The position numbers were made by a program, and so were the translations under genes. From Corynebacterium freneyi (GTDB lineage: Bacteria > Actinomycetota > Actinomycetes > Mycobacteriales > Mycobacteriaceae): a stretch of 64,000 nt of DNA. The DNA lies in contig NZ_CP047357.1 in assembly GCF_030408835.1 (NCBI RefSeq), positions 682,001 through 746,000 on the forward strand. The letters are read 5' to 3'. Positions 47,601 to 53,396 of this stretch are shown piece by piece; the first letter of the stretch is position 1; every line of letters begins with the position of its first letter. The notes beneath the pieces are model-generated. The model was given only the letters and a program-made list of their open reading frames with translations. It ran no database searches and was not told where the DNA came from.

Positions 47601-47963
47601 CCGATCGAGATGGGCGGCGCGCTGCCGATGAAGGCCGGTTTCGTCACTTCGCTGGGCTTCGGTCACGTCTCGGCGCTGGTCGCGATCGTCCACCCGGAGG
47701 CGTTCCATGCGGCCGTCGCCGCGGAGAACGGTGCCGAGGCCGCCGACGAGTGGCGTACCACCGCCGATGAGCGCGAGGCCGCCGGCCAGCGTCGCATCGA
47801 CGAGGCGATCTACGGCGGCGAGGCTCTCTATGAGCGTCCCGAGGGTCGTCGCCTCGGCGATGGTGGTGCGTACGGCGACACCGCCGCTCTGGAGAAGGCG
47901 GTCATCCTGAACCCGGACGCGCGTCTGGTGGACGGAGTGCTTTCCGACGAGCCGGCCTCGTAG
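38658..47963 (+). CDS. fas: Type I fatty-acid synthase, single chain
   Basis: This 3101-residue megasynthase makes acyl-CoAs for phospholipids and mycolates. Domains in order: acetyltransferase (AIGHSQGVLG, ~178), enoyl reductase (LGGMTPTTVDPAIV ~451; VEGGRAGGHHSWEE ~604), hotdog dehydratase (VSGDRNPIHVDD ~1243), malonyl/palmitoyl transferase (FAGHSVGEYNALAAF ~1455), an Asp/Ala/Pro-rich linker (~1740-1800), ACP with its phosphopantetheine Ser in DGVSSRRNQ (~1838), ketoreductase (VVTGGSPGSIAAAV ~2148; GAYGESKAALD) and ketosynthase (ACATAAVS Cys ~2740; KHDTSTNANDPNE; LTGHAKGGAA). No phosphopantetheinyl transferase domain is present; acpS follows nearby. The GTG at 38658 lies 8 nt after AAGGAG. 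The frame is open upstream but reads as noncoding. Confidence 0.96.
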   Translation: MTPNQKPEHRTAADALSIFRSRPAADDTSRRVEPTLSQRLAAGEKFALSFSGQGYPWLDTLTTCVAAGVDGRVRDLVARAEQRLAPIADRLAGQRPDGFTPFEWAEKANAAQVAESNPAASADALDADAPAKKTPVAVAGLPDLNDPAISVPGILLAQLAVLDLLSAQGVDVAANVAAIGHSQGVLGVDAVTAPDRAADIVALAEIIGVAVARRGRITGMTARTAADAANGAGTAHPMMVVSGVRPDLVTPHLAGRAEVGLRNGRTMCIVVGTPADLRATEANLERAAEQDAVELAAKRRGGAPFAPTCSPLRVGAGFHHSDMAAGVEEAVEMAAVAGIDESFARPIAEHVMVGVIDWPAQVASAVDAGADWILEVGPGTGVAPLTRALVAGTGVGVVTVAVDEGQAELFEPGSAPAAPTSWDVHAPRLVTRDGRARVETKFTDATGRSPIVLGGMTPTTVDPAIVAAAANAGFWAELAGGGQVTPEIFHDNVARLHELLDDGASAQFNTMFLDPYLWGMHIGSRRLVQRAVAAGRPIDGVTVSAGIPEVDEAVSLVRELRAGGIPHVSFKPGTVAQIKSVLAIADALAADAELSDVPVIIQVEGGRAGGHHSWEELDDLLIATYADIRARDNAVLAVGGGIGRPEQAAEYLLGRWSQRHGYPAMPVDAIIIGTAAMAAKESTASAGVKKLLVDTRGTDAWVPAGGAAEGMASGRSQLGADIHEIDNAAARAGRLLDEVANDADAVAARRDEIIAAIDRTAKPYFGDVAEMTYREVLDRYLELAAPDGEFLDPSWGVRFDVILDRFEARLATVDSGEFDSVRSGASVGPDAVSGADSVALLAGAYDLEVRLHPADAAHFVSEACRTPGKPVNFVPVIDAEVRRWWRSDSLWQAHDERYDADGVCIIPGTAAVAGITAADVPVAEILGSFEDAAAEELAASASTPAAEEEISPVARVLASPIIHWAGRQQANPALQLGARASWLLDDGSSSASQPDTGATLVADGDGAAVLIVGLEGSGGDHELTLRFDVSGPVGTAPVISVDDAAASMRSLTAIAAGGVLPEVVDGVAEWESVWTTAAAADHGAVTGADSRTAPDALVGHAWPAIFAAVADATTESGVPVVEGMLALVHLEHHIRMVADAGADGSGLPADGTRLAITAHADDVADTEMGRVVVVRAEIRDASAAAGESNLVATLSERFAIRGRNGDTPAQVNTVPLPTVVDTPRSHRATVTVTAPRTLVPFATVSGDRNPIHVDDRAAMLAGLPGVIVHGMWLSAAAEHAAIAGSPAGLGDRITEFTSTMLAPVLPGQEVTFTVERRGLDDRPGNGEVREVMATVDGEPVLSATAVIAAPTTFYAFPGQGIQSKGMGLAARANSAAARAVWDEADAVTRDKLGFSVLAIVRDNPTEVTVDGRRFHHPEGVLNLTQFTQVAMATLGLAQAAELREAGVLDENAYFAGHSVGEYNALAAFAGVLDAAAVLEVVYRRGLTMHALVPRDADGRSNYGLAALRPDKCGVAESQVEEFVADVAKQSGEFLEVVNHNLAGKQYAVAGTVAGLEALRAAADEAAPDGKAYVRIPGIDVPFHSSVLRDGVDEFRGHLDRLLPAEVDPEVLTGRYIPNLTATRFALTEQFVREMNAVAQSPILDDVLADFDAAAANPGRLARTLLVELLAWQFCSPVRWIETQDLVLGDLGVSRIIEVGVGTAPTIANLAARTAALPRHADRDVTVWNVERDADLVFARDEVRPDADDADDADDAAESSASDAEAVEETQVPAEPLATPAAATADAAPAPAPVATSAERPADLTVTPADAVELLIALWTKVRLDQIGAADSIETLVDGVSSRRNQLLLDLGTEFGLGAIDGAADADMPSLKDKVGGMVRGWTPWGPVLGEALADGLRRVTGPAGARANHVADRVRDTWQLGDGWVEAAVAEVVLGSREGASLRGGELGHLAPNPPSSTAELDQLIDAAVQAVGAKHGVTVTMPATGGGAGGVVDSAALGAFAEQVTGSGGVLAVAARTILEQLGHEVTGAVDFDADDADDKLLDLVTAELGADWPRLVTPSFDADRAVLIDDRWATSREDLARMWAAASDEDLAAATPATISASAAPQATFWADRATAAGRTELAAAYAQLSETATSPGEGACASDVAVVTGGSPGSIAAAVIGRLLSDGATVVATTSSLNPTRLAFYKELYRTNAIDGAALWVIPANLTSYQDLDAVVDWVGGEQTATVGGGTVVTKPAMSPTLLFPFAAPRVMGSLADAGPAAEMQMRLLLWSVERLVAGLSQIGADTDVAHRLHVVLPGSPNRGRFGGDGAYGESKAALDAVVTRWHAEEVWGSRTSLVHAHIGWVRGTGLMGGNDPLVDAVEAKGVRTYATEEMAELLLEQATPDARAAAADKPITVDLTGGLGDVDLNMSKLAEEALAASADEDDGVEVAVAKPRSIRALPRPRTPLGRTAPDFTGITAAPEDMVVIVGAGELGPYGSSRTRFEAEIGDISGAGIVELAWTMGLISYDGGWIDADGQPIDEEDIVERHRDEVTARIGVRRYGDDGDLVDNTMTELTTVYLDRDLSFPVRDKAAAITFVESDPDNTTARPDGDSGEWIVTRLAGTAVQVPRRMAMSRYVGGQIPEGFDPAVYGIPAEMCENLDRVSLWNLVCTVDAFLSSGFTPAELLGAVHPGLVSSTQGTGIGAMESLRSLYIDGILGLPRASDVLQEALPNVIAAHVMQSYVGGYGQMVHPVAACATAAVSVEEGLDKIQLGKADFVVAGGFDDLSTEGITGFGDMNATADSAAMDAKGIDRRFFSRPNDRRRGGFVESQGGGTVLLARGSVARDLGLPVLGVVAFAESFADGAHTSIPAPGLGALGAARGGTSSRLARALAAHGVSTDEVSILSKHDTSTNANDPNESELHERIADAMGRDESNPLFVISQKSLTGHAKGGAAAFQMIGLTQVLRSGVLPANRSLDCVDPELAKHGRLVWPTKPIEMGGALPMKAGFVTSLGFGHVSALVAIVHPEAFHAAVAAENGAEAADEWRTTADEREAAGQRRIDEAIYGGEALYERPEGRRLGDGGAYGDTAALEKAVILNPDARLVDGVLSDEPAS

Positions 47964-47980
47964 CGCTCACCCCGACGGCG

Positions 47981-48110
47981 CCGACGAGTGTGCGTGACAG
48001 ACGCCGTGACGCACACTCGTCGGTGGGGTGGGGGCTGCACATTTGACGAGTGTGCGCGACAGGCGCTGTGACGCACATTCGTCGGTGGGTGGGCTGCACA
48101 CTCGCCGGGT
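47981..48110. repeat. Palindromic 62-bp repeats, left pair
   Basis: Two units start with GACGAGTGTGCG at 47983 and 48045, 62 bp apart. Each folds: unit 1 has a perfect 15-bp stem (47981-47995 with 48009-48023), unit 2 a 12-bp stem with one G-T pair (48045-48056 with 48072-48083). The spacer GGGGGCTGCACATTT is also repeated, and a decayed third unit (GGGCTGCACACTCGCC) follows. The same unit occurs on the other side of the next gene. Confidence 0.85.
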
Positions 48111-48224
48111 GGTGGGGGCGGGACGGCCGAGGCTGTGGATGGATGGGCGTCGCAAAGCAAAACCATCCACAGCCCCACGTCCCGAACCAAGCGGAACCAG
48201 CCGCACCCGGCGACACTCCGCCCT

Positions 48225-49187
48225 GTGCGATACGAAGACTCGAACCTGCCCATCGGGCCGCTCAGCCGCGACGAACTGCTCGCCCGACACGGCATCCACA
48301 CCACCGAACTCGCCGCCAACTACGTGCAACTGCGCGACGGCCGCCACGTCCGCGCCGACCACGCACGCGACATGAACACCCTCATCGACCACGCGGCCGC
48401 CCGCTACCCTGACGGCGTCATCGGCCTGTGGGGAGCCGCTCACGCCCACGGCCACAAATGGCTGCCGTGGGACGCGCTGCCCGCGGTGTTCGTCGAACCG
48501 ACGCGCCGCACGCCCATCGACGCAATCAGCCTCGACCAGCACCTTCGCACCCCGCACCCCGACCCCCGGGCCATGCCCATGTTCGCGATGGCCCGCACCA
48601 TCCTGCCCGTCGACGCGATCACCGACATCGGCGGCATCCGCTACACCACGCCGCTGCGCACGGCATTCGATCTGTCCAGAATCCACCTGCTGCCCGAGGC
48701 CGTCGCCGCCGTCGACGGGCTGTGCGCCGCCGTGCCGGGACTCATCGACGACATTCGCCGGGCGGCGCAGATCCGCGATCGATCCATGCGCGGCATCGGC
48801 CGATTCCGCGAGGTGGCGGCCCTGGCGAGCCCGCTGTCCGAAAGCCCCTGGGAATCGCGGACGAACGTGCTCATGCACGCCATCGGCCTCGAGGGGATGG
48901 TGCAGCAGCATTCGGTGATCGTCGTCATCGACGGGATGGAAATCGAGGTGCGCATGGACTTCGCGAATGTGCTGGCCCGCACCGGCGTCGAATACCTGGG
49001 AAAACACCACGAGTACGAGCACAACCGCCGGTGGGACCAGCTGCGGACCGCCGCGCTGGCCAAACTAGACTGGCGGCTGATCACGCTCAACGCCCGCGCG
49101 GTGACGACTCGATGGCGCCAGACGGCCCAAGCCCTGAAGCGGACGATGGCCGAGCGCATGGAACTCGGCCGGCGACTGGGCTGGTGA
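48225..49187 (+). CDS. AbiEi/DUF559-type protein (putative nuclease-fold or antitoxin-like)
   Basis: This is a ~320-residue protein. The N-terminus (SRDELLARHGIHTTELAANY, VQLRDGRHVRAD) resembles the winged-helix domain of AbiEi-family antitoxins. The middle ISLDQHLRTPH-like and YTTPLRTAFDLSR stretches are typical of the same actinobacterial family. The C-terminal part (VEVRMDFANVLARTGVEYLG, KHHEYEHNRRWDQLR, LDWRLITLNA) follows the DUF559/Vsr-like restriction-endonuclease-fold pattern, with D-x(n)-E-x-lysine-like spacing. The GTG at 48225 lies 7 nt after GACACT; an ATG at 48135 sits inside a hairpin. Both flanks carry the 62-bp palindromic repeats. The toxin or partner is not evident, and function is unproven. 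Confidence 0.6.
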   Translation: MRYEDSNLPIGPLSRDELLARHGIHTTELAANYVQLRDGRHVRADHARDMNTLIDHAAARYPDGVIGLWGAAHAHGHKWLPWDALPAVFVEPTRRTPIDAISLDQHLRTPHPDPRAMPMFAMARTILPVDAITDIGGIRYTTPLRTAFDLSRIHLLPEAVAAVDGLCAAVPGLIDDIRRAAQIRDRSMRGIGRFREVAALASPLSESPWESRTNVLMHAIGLEGMVQQHSVIVVIDGMEIEVRMDFANVLARTGVEYLGKHHEYEHNRRWDQLRTAALAKLDWRLITLNARAVTTRWRQTAQALKRTMAERMELGRRLGW

Positions 49188-49215
49188 TGCGCGAAGGGCG
49201 TGCCGGTGCGGTGCG

Positions 49216-49345
49216 GCGGGGTGGGGGCTGCAGATTTGACGAGTGTGCGCGAGAGACGCTGTGGCGCACATTCGTCGGCCGGGTGGGGGCTGCAGATTTG
49301 ACGAGTGTGCGCGAGAGACCCTGTGGCGCACATTCGTCGGCGCGG
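49216..49345. repeat. Palindromic 62-bp repeats, right pair
   Basis: Two units start with GACGAGTGTGCGC at 49238 and 49300, again exactly 62 bp apart. Perfect 13-bp stems are formed with GCGCACATTCGTC (49264-49276 and 49326-49338). The shared leader GGTGGGGGCTGCAGATTT precedes each. They are near-identical to each other and closely related to the left pair, differing by a few bases such as TGCAGATTT for TGCACATTT. Confidence 0.85.
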
Positions 49346-49379
49346 GGGAGGCGTCGCGGGCGGCCGGTATCGTGGACGC

Positions 49380-50009
49380 ATGGAATCAGGGCGAACATCC
49401 GGGCAGACGCCGTCGGAGCGGGGGGCGGAGCCGGAGCGGCAGCCGGCGTCGGAGCGGGGGGCGGCGTCGGAGGACGGCAACGCCCCGCTCCCCGCCACAC
49501 TCAACGACGACGTCTCCCACACCTGCACGCCCCACGACGCCCTCGCGGCGTCAATCCTGGGTACGGGCATCGACATGGTGCACGTGCCGTCGTTCGCGGA
49601 GGACCTCGCCCGCCCCGGCTCGGTGTTCGCGTCGTCGGTGTTCACGGTGGGGGAACGCACCGCCGCGAATCGCCGGGGCCTGTCGGGCGACGCCCTGGCC
49701 CGGCACCTCGCGGGTCGCTGGGCGGTGAAGGAGGCCGTGATCAAGGCCTGGTCTCAGGCGATTTATGGCGCGCCGCCGGTGATCCCGCGCGATGAGCTCG
49801 ATTGGCGCGAGATCGAAGTCGTCGCCGACGCGTGGGGCCGGGTCGCGGTGACGCTGCACGGGCGGGTGCGCGATGCGGTGGTTGATTGCTTTGCGACGCC
49901 CACCTCTTCGGTACAGGAGCGTGCCGACGGGGCCTCCGGCGTCGACTTCCACGTCAGCATCAGCCACGACGGCGATCACGCCATCGCCATTGCGATTCTG
50001 GCGAGGTGA
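49380..50009 (+). CDS. acpS: Holo-ACP synthase (phosphopantetheinyl transferase)
   Basis: This is a 209-residue enzyme that loads 4'-phosphopantetheine onto the ACP domain of FAS-I. The core starts at ILGTGIDMVHVPSFAEDL (about residue 60) with the Mg-binding Asp. RHLAGRWAVKEAVIKAW carries the second acidic site, and VSISHDGDHAIAIAIL ends the protein. The first ~57 residues are a Gly/Ser/Glu/Pro-rich extension not needed for catalysis. TATCGT lies 6 nt before the ATG at 49380, favouring this start. Its place behind fas is the usual one in mycolate producers. Confidence 0.9.
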   Translation: MESGRTSGQTPSERGAEPERQPASERGAASEDGNAPLPATLNDDVSHTCTPHDALAASILGTGIDMVHVPSFAEDLARPGSVFASSVFTVGERTAANRRGLSGDALARHLAGRWAVKEAVIKAWSQAIYGAPPVIPRDELDWREIEVVADAWGRVAVTLHGRVRDAVVDCFATPTSSVQERADGASGVDFHVSISHDGDHAIAIAILAR

Positions 50010-50042
50010 CGGCGATCGCCGCGATGCCGGTACATTGAGGAC

Positions 50043-51005
50043 GTGGTGAAACCGGGGCACGTTTATCCGATGGCGGACATCGTCGAGGCGCTGCTGCACG
50101 CGTCGACGCCGGGCGACGAGCCCAGGGACGTTGATTCGGTGGACGCCGATTCACGGGGCGCGGTCGGCGGGGTGCGGGAGTTTTGCCTTTACGGCCCTCC
50201 GTCCGACGGAGGCCTTCGCGCGGACGGCACCTACCTCATCGACGGGTGCCCCGAGGTCGGCGACGACGACCGGGAACTCCTTCCCGAGGCGGCCACCGCT
50301 GAGGGCCTTGAATTCCTCTCCATGGGGGAGCACCTCGACGACGTCGTGCACAATCTGCGGCAGCAGGGAGCGCCCACGGATGTGGCGACGTGCGTCGAAG
50401 CGATCAACCACTATCTGGAGCACGACGATTTCCTCGTCGTCGATGGTGTCGATGGCGGCGATGGCCCATCCGGCGTGAAGGCGCTGTCCGACATCGTCGC
50501 CGACCGCGATCTCCTGCGGAAGAACCAGGTGGAATCGGTCTCGCGGGTGCTCGGGTTGTCGCTGCGCAAGCTGCTCGGGAAGGAGACGGCCGATGCGTTG
50601 CTCGCTCTCCACGGCCACCAGCTGTCGACCGCGGTGAGCATTGACGTCGCCGCCTGGAACCAGTGGAGCCGGAGCCCATTTGCGGGACGGGTGACCGATG
50701 GGGCGACTCATCGGCTGTTCGCGTGGGGTCACGACGGCGATGCGTGGGCGGTGCGCGCCGACGACCCGGCGACGCCCGTCGTGTACTTCGGCGCAGACGG
50801 GGAGGACGCCGCCGGGGAGATGGTCGATCTCGGCGTCGACGTGGCGACCTTCCTCCGCATCGCCGATGTGTGGCGGGCGCTGGAATCGAAGCGGTTCGAA
50901 CTCGGACCGGACCCGGCCGCGCACCCCATCCTCGCCGAGCTCCGCAAAAAGGTGTCGCCGCTGGTGCCCGCGCCGGCGGACTCGTGGCCGTGGCCCTACG
51001 AGTAG
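50043..51005 (+). CDS. Protein of unknown function between acpS and fasR
   Basis: This is a 320-residue acidic soluble protein. No family was recognised. It has an N-terminal mixed region (VYPMADIVEALLHAS; YGPPSDGGLRADGTYLIDG), a helical middle (RKNQVESVSRVLGLSLRKLL) and a C-terminal beta/helix part with FAWGHDGDAWAVRADDPATP and VVYFGADGEDAAGEMVDLGV, which recalls SMI1/KNR4 or SUKH-type immunity folds. TACATT at 50031 lies 6 nt before the GTG at 50043, suggesting a leaderless message. Position suggests, but does not show, a link to lipid synthesis. Confidence 0.55.
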   Translation: MVKPGHVYPMADIVEALLHASTPGDEPRDVDSVDADSRGAVGGVREFCLYGPPSDGGLRADGTYLIDGCPEVGDDDRELLPEAATAEGLEFLSMGEHLDDVVHNLRQQGAPTDVATCVEAINHYLEHDDFLVVDGVDGGDGPSGVKALSDIVADRDLLRKNQVESVSRVLGLSLRKLLGKETADALLALHGHQLSTAVSIDVAAWNQWSRSPFAGRVTDGATHRLFAWGHDGDAWAVRADDPATPVVYFGADGEDAAGEMVDLGVDVATFLRIADVWRALESKRFELGPDPAAHPILAELRKKVSPLVPAPADSWPWPYE

Positions 51006-51087
51006 GCGCACGTGGCGGCGGCGGGCCGTCGTAAAGCATGCCGCCCGCCTAAAGCACGCTGCCCGACGCGGCCCACCCGAAAACGGC

Positions 51088-51864
51088 CTAGCCGCCCGCC
51101 TTCTCGGCGACGGTCATGAGGTAGGAGATGAGCATGCGCTTGACCTCCTGCACCGTCAGTTCGTAGTGCAGCTCGCGCATGCCGGCGTCGCCCGGACGGT
51201 CGACGGAGTAGTTGAGCAGCGAATACGTCGTGTGGATGAGCAGTCCCGCAATGAAGCCGCGCACGTCGGCGTCGGACCCCGGGGCGAGGGGCCGCAGCAC
51301 CTCCGAAATGCCGTCGAGCAGTTCCTGTTCGGTGTGCGCCGCCGTCGCCCGCGTCGCCGGCGTCGACTGCACCGCCAACCACACCGAACGCCGCGACGGG
51401 TCGTTGCGCCACAGGTCGGCGATGTGGTCGATGAACTCCGACAGGAAGTCCGGCCATTCGAGGGCGGGCACCCGCTCGGCGAAGCGGTTGATCTCGGCGA
51501 CGACGCCGGCGGCGTCCTGGCGGTCGAGCTCGCAGATCATGACGTACTTGTTGGCGAAGAACTGGTACAGCGTGCCGATGGGCACGGACGCCCGTTTGGC
51601 GACCTCGTCGAAGGTGAAGGACTCGAATCCGACGTCGACGAGCACGTCGCGCGCCGCCGACAGGATGCGGGCGTAGCGTTCGCGGCTGCGTTGCTGGGCG
51701 GGGCGCCGCCGGGGGCGGAGGATTTCGGGGTCGTGCTCCGGGGCCGCGGCGTCGGGGCGTGACGACGCTTCATCGGCTTTCGACCCGCTCCGCCCGGTTC
51801 GGCCGCTCTGCCCGGCCCGCCCGGCCGACTCCGTTTTCGGCTCAGTCACCGGCGTTGAGGTCAC
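51088..51864 (-). CDS. fasR: TetR-type regulator of fatty-acid synthesis (FasR-like)
   Basis: This is a 258-residue regulator. A long Ser/Gly/Glu-rich N-terminus (about 60 residues) precedes the TetR HTH (RYARILSAARDVLVDVGFES, then FTFDEVAKRASVPIGTLYQF with FANKYVMICEL). The ligand domain follows, ending in YLMTVAEKAGG. In C. glutamicum the FasR gene (cg2737) lies between bcp and acpS and represses fas and acc genes. The same neighbours here support the name. It overlaps the bcp gene upstream by 23 nt, so the two are co-transcribed. Confidence 0.8.
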   Translation of the reverse strand: MTSTPVTEPKTESAGRAGQSGRTGRSGSKADEASSRPDAAAPEHDPEILRPRRRPAQQRSRERYARILSAARDVLVDVGFESFTFDEVAKRASVPIGTLYQFFANKYVMICELDRQDAAGVVAEINRFAERVPALEWPDFLSEFIDHIADLWRNDPSRRSVWLAVQSTPATRATAAHTEQELLDGISEVLRPLAPGSDADVRGFIAGLLIHTTYSLLNYSVDRPGDAGMRELHYELTVQEVKRMLISYLMTVAEKAGG

Positions 51865-52342
51865 GCAGGACGCGGCCGACGTGACCCTTCGCGCGGACGT
51901 TGTACCAGGCGTTTTCCACGGTGCCGTCCGCCCCGACCAGGACGGTCGAGCGGATGACGCCCTGGACGATCTTGCCGTAGTTCTTCTTCTCGCCGAACGC
52001 GCCCCAGGCGGCCAGCGTCTCCTTCGTCGGGTCCGACAGGAGGGTGAAGTTCAGGCCGTGGTCGTCGCGGAACTTGGCCAGCTTCTCCGGCTTGTCGGGG
52101 GAGATGCCCACGACGTCGATGCCGGCGTCGTTGAACTGGGCGGATTCGTCGCGGAAGTCGCAGGCCTGGGTGGTGCAGCCCGGGGTGTTGGCCCGCGGGT
52201 AGAAGTACACGAGGACGCGCTTGCCGCGGTAGTCCGACAGGGACACCTCCCGTCCGTCGTCCGCCGTGAGCGTGAAGTCGGGGGCGGCGTCTCCGGGTTC
52301 GAGCCGGATGTTCTTCGGTGCGGTGGTGTCGTTGTCGGCCAT
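51842..52342 (-). CDS. bcp: Thioredoxin-dependent peroxiredoxin (BCP/PrxQ)
   Basis: This is a 166-residue peroxide reductase. The peroxidatic Cys is in YFYPRANTPGCTTQACDFRD (C-x4-C, PrxQ type with the resolving Cys close by). Fold motifs include PGDAAPDFTLTADDGREVSL and VVGISPDKPEKLAKF. The start at MADNDTT (52342) lies 7 nt after TACCAT on the minus strand; an ATG nine bases upstream overlaps that hexamer. It is followed by fasR in one transcript. Confidence 0.93.
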   Translation of the reverse strand: MADNDTTAPKNIRLEPGDAAPDFTLTADDGREVSLSDYRGKRVLVYFYPRANTPGCTTQACDFRDESAQFNDAGIDVVGISPDKPEKLAKFRDDHGLNFTLLSDPTKETLAAWGAFGEKKNYGKIVQGVIRSTVLVGADGTVENAWYNVRAKGHVGRVLRDLNAGD

Positions 52343-52445
52343 GGGGCCCATGGTAGCGGGATTAATGGGTGTTGGGCGCCCAAAGATGCTTTCGAGTGTT
52401 ACCCTTTTGCATCAGTCGACCGTTCACCGATCAAGGGGAGTCCAC

Positions 52446-52727
52446 GTGGCCCGCAGCATTGACGACATCCAGCGCGACATCGAGCGCAACCGCACCCAGC
52501 TCGCCAAGACGCTGGACGAGCTTGCCGTGCGCACCAATCCGAAGAACGTCGCGGAGGACGCGAAGTCCCGTGCCGTGGACGGCCTGCAGGAGCCGAAGGT
52601 TCAGGCCGTGCTCGGCGCCGTCGCCGTGGTGATCGTCGGCGCGATCGCCCTGTCGGTGACCCGCAGCCGCCGTCGTTCGGCGGAGATCGAGCGCATTCGC
52701 GAGATGATCGAGGCCGCCGGCCGCTAG
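52446..52727 (+). CDS. DUF3618-family membrane protein
   Basis: This is a 93-residue protein beginning ARSIDDIQRDIERNRTQLAK with TLDELAVRTNPKN, the hallmark of the DUF3618 family. One membrane helix follows (AVLGAVAVVIVGAIALSV), then a basic tail. The GTG at 52446 follows AAGGGGAG by ~6 nt. Related proteins sit in the membrane with the N-terminal amphipathic helix in the cytosol. The function is unknown. Confidence 0.85.
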   Translation: MARSIDDIQRDIERNRTQLAKTLDELAVRTNPKNVAEDAKSRAVDGLQEPKVQAVLGAVAVVIVGAIALSVTRSRRRSAEIERIREMIEAAGR

Positions 52728-52749
52728 TTCGGGTTTCGGTGCCGCCGGA

Positions 52750-52783
52750 GGGCGGGTCCCCGTTCGGGGCCCGTCCTCTTTTT
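52750..52783 (+). terminator. Terminator of the DUF3618 gene
   Basis: A GGGCGGGTCCCC / GGGGCCCGTCC hairpin with loop GTTC is followed by CTCTTTTT. The following bases are a copy of the 10-base word in reverse orientation (52784-52793). Confidence 0.7.
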
Positions 52784-52858
52784 GCTTTGCGACGGCCCTC
52801 GGGATGCTTCGGGGCTCCCGACGCAACCGGCGCCGTCGACGCAACCGAAACCGCGCAT

Positions 52859-52894
52859 GAAAAAACCAGGCCGGGTAAAATACCCGGCCTGGTT
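52859..52894 (-). terminator. Terminator of tRNA-Lys
   Basis: A perfect 14-bp stem (AACCAGGCCGGGTA / TACCCGGCCTGGTT) with a 3-nt loop is followed on the minus strand by a run of T. Confidence 0.9.
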
Positions 52895-52896
52895 GG

Positions 52897-52972
<76 letters not shown>

Positions 52973-53396
52973 TTGCGTTGTCGCTCCGGCCCGCTGTGCG
53001 CTGGCCTCCGCTGCAACGAGAAGAAATATAACCCTCTTCGCGGCGCTATACAAAATCGCCTGTTCAGAGTGTGTTTTCTGGTGGGGGATCTTGGTGGGAT
53101 CGAGGATGGGGTTCGGCGACGGGGCGGTAGTGGTCGAGAAGCCCCCCATCCGTGAAATGTGGCTGAATCCATGCCCACATCACATGGGCACCACCTGCGG
53201 CGACGAGCCGTTGTCGGATTGTGACCCTAACGGTGGTCGCTTGGCGTGCGTTTTCGGTGCTCAACAGACTAAGTTGACCGGGTACGTGTTTCGCATGCGT
53301 TCCCGGGCGGGCACCGACTCGGCCGGGGCGTCGTAAAGCAAACGTGCGGCGAAAGCCGCGGATGACATCAACGAGTGCGTGGAGCGATTGAGGAAA
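52973..53396. other. Intergenic region without a gene
   Basis: About 420 bp between tRNA-Lys and the L,D-transpeptidase hold no convincing coding region. The stretch 53025-53100 is relatively AT-rich and may hold promoters for the leftward tRNA. A GTCGTAAAGC word lies at 53330. Confidence 0.4.

Noticed and set aside
38559..47708. A 3049-codon open frame on the minus strand opposite fas
   Set aside because: It mirrors the GC-rich codon pattern of fas, has no domain-like content and is only the antisense shadow of a long GC-rich gene.
47981..49345. CRISPR array
   Set aside because: Units repeat over their whole 62 bp including the linkers, only four copies exist in two separated pairs, and no cas genes are present.
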